Of a stretch of 30,970 nt of DNA, positions 26,605-30,970 are shown in pieces (the first letter of the stretch is position 1; each line of letters starts with the position of its first letter). A program made the position numbers and the translations under genes. The stretch is from a virus: positions 1-30,970 of IMG/VR virus record IMGVR_UViG_3300043427_003765, one strand, 5' to 3'. The notes below the pieces were generated by a model. That model worked only from the letters and a program-made list of their open reading frames with translations. It ran no database searches and was not told the origin of the DNA.

Positions 26605-29525
26605 TGGGTATTTATGCTGATTACGTAGACAGCTACAATGATCTTTTAAGCGCATACGAAAAGAGTGGCAATCCAGACTATGCAGCCTATGTAAATAGTC
26701 AGCCTGATTTGTTGGCCGCATGGGAAGCCACGGGAGCGCCTGATTACGCTGCTTATGTTAATTCTTACCCAGATTTAAAAGCCGCCGCCAGCAAAAGTGG
26801 TTGGAACATTGCGAAATGGGGTGCCGACCACTGGTTGAAAAATGGCAGCAAAGAGGGGCGCACTTTACCCAAGACCTACCCTCAAACAAAAAGTGATTGG
26901 GGAGCCAATCATTGGGTTAATCATGGACAGAAAGAAAACAGGAACTTGCCTACAGTTAAGACACAAACAAAAGATGAATGGGGGAAATCACATTGGGATG
27001 GAGCCGGAAAAAACGAAACCCGAATTCTTCCTGGGCCAAAAATACAGTACAAGGATGGTCAGCTACAGCTTATCGCCAGCACCATAGGAGCGGGTTCGGT
27101 ACAACGTTATCAAGATATCGTCAATCGGTTTAACAGTGCTCCAGGAGGCGATTATTTGCAACGCCTTTCAGATAGTTACAACGCATTGGATGCGCCAGGT
27201 AAAAACGAATTTACCAGCGCCGTAAGAAATGCGGTCGATACGTTTTATTTAGACAAAAAAGTTTCCCCCTGGGACGCAACCACTCTTATGAAATATTCGC
27301 CAACAGGCGAATTTGATGTAAATTATTACGCAAAAATTAAACCTTCAGCTGTTTCAGAGTACTGGGACAAGGTTTCGTTGGGCGATCTAGATTTTATCGG
27401 CAGATACGGCGCTAGTTCTCCAGATTTATATCTACGGCAGGATTATACAAACGTGGGGAGGCACCAAGGTCTGCGTGGGAATCCTGCACAAAAAGCAGAA
27501 GGAGTAACTGGTTTTGTTGAGGCTTTAACTGATGACGAACGCTCTCGTTATCGAGACCAGGTTCTTGGTGTTGTTACAGATGAAGCAACGGGTAAGCAGT
27601 CTTTAGTTTTAGCTACGCCTCAGTACGACGAAGAAGGTAAATTAAAAAATCCAGAGGAGATTGATACTCTCTTGGAAGGAGAATTTGCAAAAGTCCTAAG
27701 CTCTACCGATGCGCAGAAAGAACGTCAACTTGGAGCTTTGGCCCAAGACGTTTTAAAAGAAAGTATCAATGCATTAAAAGAAGCAAAAGCCAAAGAAGCA
27801 AACCTAGGCTTCATAAACAATCTCCCTGGATACTCTGAAATTTTAGATATCAATACTACGCTTGCTAATTCAATCCTTGGCGATACAGGACTTGGTGGCA
27901 TTCTTTCGATCACAGGAAAATCCAAAGAAACTAAAAACGAACTTGAGAAGAGTATTGAACAGATTACTGGCGTTAGCTCTAACTCAACTGTATATAACTG
28001 GCAGCGTTGGTTTGAAGATACATTGATGAAACGATACGAAGATTACGAATATGAGACTCAAGAATACACAAATGAAGAGTTAAAAGTGCAGCAGAAACAA
28101 GCAGAAGAGGAAATAAAAGATTACGAAGAAAGAGTCAAGGCCGGCGAAACGGATGCACAAAAGCCCGTATACCTAGATGTTATTGAAACGTTTAAGGAAC
28201 AGGGTCAACCCTTATCAATAAGCAATATTGACGACTTTAAAAAAATCATGTTTGAGGTCAATTTAAAATCTCAAAAAGATTTTGTATCCAGCTTTATCAA
28301 CGGTTACCTTAAGCCAAGGTTTGACCAATCTAAATCCATGGATGAATTCATTAGCTATTTAGACGTAAAGGAAGATGAACAAAATATTTTCCAATCGCAA
28401 ACTACTGTTAATAAATTAAAACAAATTGCAGAACTTCGTTCGCAAAACTTCCTCGATTTAATTAATCAAGCCGAAAAAACAAAGCAGAACTTTAACGCTG
28501 CTTTTTATTTTGATCCTGTTTCAAACAACACACGTGAAATTGGAGCCGAAAAGCTTGCGCAATATCAAGTTCAGAAGGACACAGTTGCAAAAGATTTTCA
28601 AGAGGCAAGTGATCCCGAAAATCCAAATGCATCTTTCTGGGCAACTGAAGCCTATCGCTATGGATTTGAACCTGATTACAGAACAAATCCAGAAACGTTT
28701 GCAAAATTACATTACCAAGTCAAAGGCCGCTTTTTACAAACTGATGCAGAAGGCAAGCCGTTTAATTTTGACCCAGCCGAAGATATACTTCCGGTACAAG
28801 AACTTCAAAAGAAAATTCAAGAATTTGGCAAAGAGCTTGCATTACGCAAAGAGCTTTATGGAGATGCCTCTTTTATGGAGTTTGTAACTCCAGAGGAGTA
28901 CGCCGACTCGTTATTGGAATCAATTGATCCAGCGCAAAATAAAGAGGAATGGAAAAAAATCTTAGATCAATTAGGACTCGATTACACTGAAAATCTCCAA
29001 CAAGTCAAAGATTACCTGATTGAATCTTTTAGAACAGAAGAAGCAAAAACAATACGTGAAAACATTAAGTATTTAAATGAAGCAAAAGAAAAGCTGACAC
29101 AGAAAACGCTTGGCGTTAGTTACATTGAAAGAGAAGAAGACGCAAAAAAAATCGATTCAGGCGAAACCGCTCTTTATAATATTTTCAAAAGCGCGGGATA
29201 CGGGGGAACCGAAGACGAATTTTATACTGATTTCATGCCAGATGTAGACAGATCTGAGCAAGATTTAATAGCTAAAACAATGTCAGACAAAGGGCTCAGC
29301 TTTGCTGGATTTAATGGAGAAGATCCTTTCGCCGCCCTTTCAAACGTATCTAGCTTCCTTGGAGATGATAGTCAAATATTTGAAGATGATGAGGAAAAAC
29401 AGGAATCTTCTGAGCCGTCCTATTTTAATATATTTGGAGAAGACGAAGAAGATGTGCCCCAAAAATCAAAGGCGGCACAATCTTTTATTAGTGATTTCAC
29501 TTCTTTATTCGCTGGGTTTAAATAG
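26604..29525 (+). CDS. 973-residue repeat-bearing virion protein (fibre, adhesin or internal)
   Basis: The ATG at 26604 overlaps the stop of the HNH gene. The protein starts MGIYADYVDSYNDLLSAYEK. Residues 4-69 are three tandem 22-residue units of the type Y-A-x-Y-V-x-S-x-x-D-L-x-x-A, and residues 72-143 are three tandem 27-residue units of the type W-G-x-x-H-W-x-x-x-G-x-K-E-x-R-x-L-P. Related Tyr-Pro-Asp-Leu and His-Trp-Gly-Glu-Gly-Arg units occur in bacterial surface proteins and phage fibres, from general knowledge. The rest is acidic, long-helical (about 330-360 and 460-900), and ends in an Asp/Glu-rich tail followed by FISDFTSLFAGFK. It may be a host-contact fibre or a large internal protein; the sequence does not decide. 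Confidence 0.7.
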   Translation: MGIYADYVDSYNDLLSAYEKSGNPDYAAYVNSQPDLLAAWEATGAPDYAAYVNSYPDLKAAASKSGWNIAKWGADHWLKNGSKEGRTLPKTYPQTKSDWGANHWVNHGQKENRNLPTVKTQTKDEWGKSHWDGAGKNETRILPGPKIQYKDGQLQLIASTIGAGSVQRYQDIVNRFNSAPGGDYLQRLSDSYNALDAPGKNEFTSAVRNAVDTFYLDKKVSPWDATTLMKYSPTGEFDVNYYAKIKPSAVSEYWDKVSLGDLDFIGRYGASSPDLYLRQDYTNVGRHQGLRGNPAQKAEGVTGFVEALTDDERSRYRDQVLGVVTDEATGKQSLVLATPQYDEEGKLKNPEEIDTLLEGEFAKVLSSTDAQKERQLGALAQDVLKESINALKEAKAKEANLGFINNLPGYSEILDINTTLANSILGDTGLGGILSITGKSKETKNELEKSIEQITGVSSNSTVYNWQRWFEDTLMKRYEDYEYETQEYTNEELKVQQKQAEEEIKDYEERVKAGETDAQKPVYLDVIETFKEQGQPLSISNIDDFKKIMFEVNLKSQKDFVSSFINGYLKPRFDQSKSMDEFISYLDVKEDEQNIFQSQTTVNKLKQIAELRSQNFLDLINQAEKTKQNFNAAFYFDPVSNNTREIGAEKLAQYQVQKDTVAKDFQEASDPENPNASFWATEAYRYGFEPDYRTNPETFAKLHYQVKGRFLQTDAEGKPFNFDPAEDILPVQELQKKIQEFGKELALRKELYGDASFMEFVTPEEYADSLLESIDPAQNKEEWKKILDQLGLDYTENLQQVKDYLIESFRTEEAKTIRENIKYLNEAKEKLTQKTLGVSYIEREEDAKKIDSGETALYNIFKSAGYGGTEDEFYTDFMPDVDRSEQDLIAKTMSDKGLSFAGFNGEDPFAALSNVSSFLGDDSQIFEDDEEKQESSEPSYFNIFGEDEEDVPQKSKAAQSFISDFTSLFAGFK

Positions 29526-29797
29526 TGGCAGAACAACATAAAAAAGCAGCCAAGGCCGCAAAGATTGCCAAAGATTCAATGCCTTGCAACAAGCCCAGGC
29601 GGGACGTACAAGGCGGCAAAAAGTCTGTTGTGAAAGCTTGCGAAAACGGCCAGGAAAAAATTGTCCGTTTTGGTGATGCCAATATGGAAATCAAACGAGA
29701 TAACCCAGAACGACGCAAGAACTTCCGCGCCCGTCATAATTGTGACGAACCTAAAAGCAAGCTTACGGCTGGGTACTGGTCCTGTAAAGCCTGGTAG
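29525..29797 (+). CDS. Small conserved phage protein with RFGDANM...YWSCK motif
   Basis: The GTG at 29525 shares its G with the stop of the preceding gene. The 90-residue product starts (M)AEQHKKAAKAAKIAKDSMPC and contains KIVRFGDANMEIKRDNPERR, then KNFRARHNCDEPKSKLTAGY and WSCKAW at the end. This pattern (RFGDxNM, then FRARHxC and YWSCKxW) belongs to a well-spread family of small phage and large-virus proteins, recalled from general knowledge; the conserved Cys and His suggest a metal site. The function is not known to me; it is found near virion genes. Its stop TAG starts a TAGGAT box before the next gene. Confidence 0.8.
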   Translation: MAEQHKKAAKAAKIAKDSMPCNKPRRDVQGGKKSVVKACENGQEKIVRFGDANMEIKRDNPERRKNFRARHNCDEPKSKLTAGYWSCKAW

Positions 29798-29800
29798 GAT
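29795..29800 (+). promoter_or_regulatory. TAGGAT box fused to the stop codon of 29525-29797
   Basis: The hexamer begins with the stop codon and ends 23 bases before the ATG at 29824. Confidence 0.4.
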
Positions 29801-29823
29801 CTATTTGCTGCTTCGTTACCAGC

Positions 29824-29949
29824 ATGGCAAAACCCAAGTCCAACACACTTCACATTGAAGGAAAGCCCAAGACCACTTCCATCGGTCAAGGTCAGAACAG
29901 TCGTCCTCAACGCCGAGGCAAGAAAAAACTAAGGGGCCAAGGTAAGTAA
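29824..29949 (+). CDS. Tiny basic conserved phage protein (41 aa)
   Basis: This short frame is below the usual gene-finder limit: MAKPKSNTLHIEGKPKTTSI, then GQGQNSRPQRRGKKKLRGQG and Lys, stop at 29949. The run of L-x-I-E-G-x-P-K-x-T-S-I-G-x-G and a C-terminal K-x-R-G-Q-G-K is a pattern I recognise from tiny basic proteins of cyanophages and related marine phages. It is extremely basic and probably disordered until bound, so a nucleic-acid or virion partner is likely. The TAGGAT box 23 bases upstream and the overlap of its stop with the next TAAAAT box support it as a gene. Confidence 0.75.
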   Translation: MAKPKSNTLHIEGKPKTTSIGQGQNSRPQRRGKKKLRGQGK

Positions 29950-29984
29950 AATTTATGTATATTAGGAGTACTTGTTGTACTCCT
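29947..29984 (+). promoter_or_regulatory. TAAAAT box and 8-bp hairpin before the lysozyme gene
   Basis: TAAAAT (29947-29952) starts with the preceding stop codon. AGGAGTAC (29964-29971) and GTACTCCT (29977-29984) pair perfectly around loop TTGTT, ending exactly before the ATG at 29985. The left arm contains AGGAG, the only ribosome-site-like sequence near the start, so the hairpin could hide it and delay lysozyme synthesis. Confidence 0.55.
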
Positions 29985-30644
29985 ATGTCGGATCTTTCGC
30001 ATGCGGTTAATTTAATCCGCAAATACGAAGGGTATAGCGAAAAAGCGTACCCAGATCCGGTAACAGGTGGAGATCCCTATACCATCGGGTTTGGAACTCA
30101 GTTCTATCCCGATGGTTCTCCCGTTAAGCGTGGCCAATGTTGCACTCGTGAGAAAGCCCTGGAATACCTCTTCCACGAGATCAATGTCATTGACAACCAG
30201 CTAGCCAAGCTCAACCTTGGCCTGGACAACAGCATGCGCCAGGCCTTAATCTCATTCATCCATTCCGTTGGCTGGGATCCTTTTCTGTACAGCCACGTAA
30301 TTGACCGCATCGAAGCTGAGGACTTCTGTGGTGCCACACAAGAGATAGGGCACTGGATCTTTGATGAAGACCATAACGTCATCGGTGGCCTCCTGGACCG
30401 CCGCAGGGAAGAGATCAACCTTTTCCTGCAAGAGATTGATGCCAATCCTTGGTCGTCCACTGAAATTTTGTTGACCGCTTTCCGTAATTACAGCGCTGCT
30501 CCCCACGAAGTACGTGCGGTTCGTGAACTGGAAGAACGCATCAGTCCTTATATCCTGTCAGAGTTTGCCAACTCTTTTCGTGTTAACGAAAACAAGTGGG
30601 ACGATTTCTTGGATCAGGAACTTGACTTGCTATTCACTAGCTAG
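29985..30644 (+). CDS. GH24 (T4-type) lysozyme, probable endolysin
   Basis: I take the ATG at 29985 (219 residues, starting MSDLSHAVNLIRKYEGYSEK); an ATG at 29955 would read through the hairpin. The catalytic Glu is at about 15 in KYEGYSEKAYPD, the second acid, Asp, at about 24, and YTIGFGT follows at 32-38, the usual E...D...T order with a small insertion. ALISFIHSVGWDPF corresponds to the conserved C-terminal-lobe helix. It hydrolyses the glycan chain of peptidoglycan at lysis. About 60 residues after the core (ILLTAFRNYSAAPHEVRAV onward) are extra. No signal peptide is seen, so a holin would be needed. Confidence 0.9.
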   Translation: MSDLSHAVNLIRKYEGYSEKAYPDPVTGGDPYTIGFGTQFYPDGSPVKRGQCCTREKALEYLFHEINVIDNQLAKLNLGLDNSMRQALISFIHSVGWDPFLYSHVIDRIEAEDFCGATQEIGHWIFDEDHNVIGGLLDRRREEINLFLQEIDANPWSSTEILLTAFRNYSAAPHEVRAVRELEERISPYILSEFANSFRVNENKWDDFLDQELDLLFTS

Positions 30645-30653
30645 GATTAGAAT
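30642..30653 (+). promoter_or_regulatory. TAGGAT and TAGAAT boxes before the NblA-like gene
   Basis: Two TANNAT hexamers in tandem; the first begins with the lysozyme stop codon and ends 21 bases before the ATG at 30669, the second ends 15 bases before it. Confidence 0.4.
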
Positions 30654-30668
30654 AATTGCAACGAGCAA

Positions 30669-30970
30669 ATGCAGAGCGGAATGGAGCGTTCAGTTGAGCC
30701 ACGGGAATTTGAACTCCCCCTGGAACTCCAGTTTTCCATGCGTAAAGCAGAGCTTCAATCTCAAGAGATGACTTGGGATGAACTGCGCTACGCTCTGCTT
30801 AGTCTTTATCACCAACGCATGATGGAGTGGTGTGCCATTAAAGATTTAATGGCAAGCGAAAATATTGAACTGGATTGGGATGCTCCGACAGATTTAGAAT
30901 TGGCTGAACTCGCCGCCGCTTGCATGGACGACAGCGAGCTTGAAGAAGATGACGAGGATTACTTGCAACC
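30669..30970 (+). CDS. nblA: NblA-like phycobilisome-degradation protein with acidic extension (3' end outside window)
   Basis: The frame starts at the ATG at 30669 and is open to the window end (100 codons). Residues 13-61 read EFELPLELQFSMRKAELQSQ, then EMTWDELRYALLSLYHQRMM and a last helix ending KDLM. This follows the NblA pattern (L-x-x-E-x-Q-F, a helix, M/I-S/T-x-E-x-L, a long helix with Q-x-M, then K-x-L), as remembered from cyanobacterial NblA of about 60 residues. NblA tags phycobilisomes for Clp-dependent breakdown; phage copies are known from Microcystis and Planktothrix phages. Unlike NblA, it continues with at least 35 acidic residues (DDSELEEDDEDY). It follows the lysozyme gene by 24 bases. 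A similar but unrelated helical protein is the alternative. Confidence 0.6.
   Translation, partial: MQSGMERSVEPREFELPLELQFSMRKAELQSQEMTWDELRYALLSLYHQRMMEWCAIKDLMASENIELDWDAPTDLELAELAAACMDDSELEEDDEDYLQ

Overview
The window looks like part of the genome of a tailed double-stranded DNA phage that infects a cyanobacterium. The phage assignment rests on a large terminase, a portal-sized protein, an N4 gp56-like major capsid protein, many virion-type proteins and three peptidoglycan-cutting enzymes. The cyanobacterial host is suggested by a partial gene at the right edge whose product resembles NblA, the phycobilisome-degradation adaptor, and by small proteins resembling hypothetical proteins of marine and freshwater cyanophages. 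No sheath or long tape-measure gene is seen. The Ala/Gly-rich membrane-active proteins and the order portal, scaffold-like protein, N4-type capsid suggest a podovirus-like virion; this is inference.

Layout. (1) Positions 1-1860 hold seven small leftward genes of unknown function, probably early/accessory. Six are preceded by an intergenic leader with at least two hairpins, several related in sequence. (2) 1861-2340 is non-coding, with palindromes and short tandem repeats. (3) 2390-2605 is one more leftward gene ending in a good intrinsic terminator, followed by a divergent promoter region (2606-2734). (4) From 2735 to the right edge nearly everything is rightward: about ten virion/ejection-type genes (2735-10975), a candidate small terminase (10977-11462), the large terminase (11851-13377), small membrane and AbrB-like proteins, portal (14559), an overlapping scaffold-like gene (16306), a glycine-rich membrane protein, capsid (18040) and a second probably abundant virion protein (19240), then an HhH protein, an M15-type peptidase, connector- and tail-type proteins and a tail lysozyme (20079-25861). 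(5) 25912-26604 is a small insert-like pair (leftward HTH gene and rightward HNH nuclease gene). (6) 26604-30970 has a 973-residue repeat-bearing protein, two small conserved phage proteins, a GH24 lysozyme and the NblA-like gene.

Regulation. In the rightward block a hexamer of the form TANNAT recurs about 20-24 bases before start codons and several times includes the stop codon of the preceding gene, as if many late genes had their own -10-type promoter. Four of these are followed at once by a small perfect hairpin. The leftward block lacks this box and uses hairpin leaders, so the two arms seem to be controlled differently.

All functional names come from motifs read by eye. No database search was possible.
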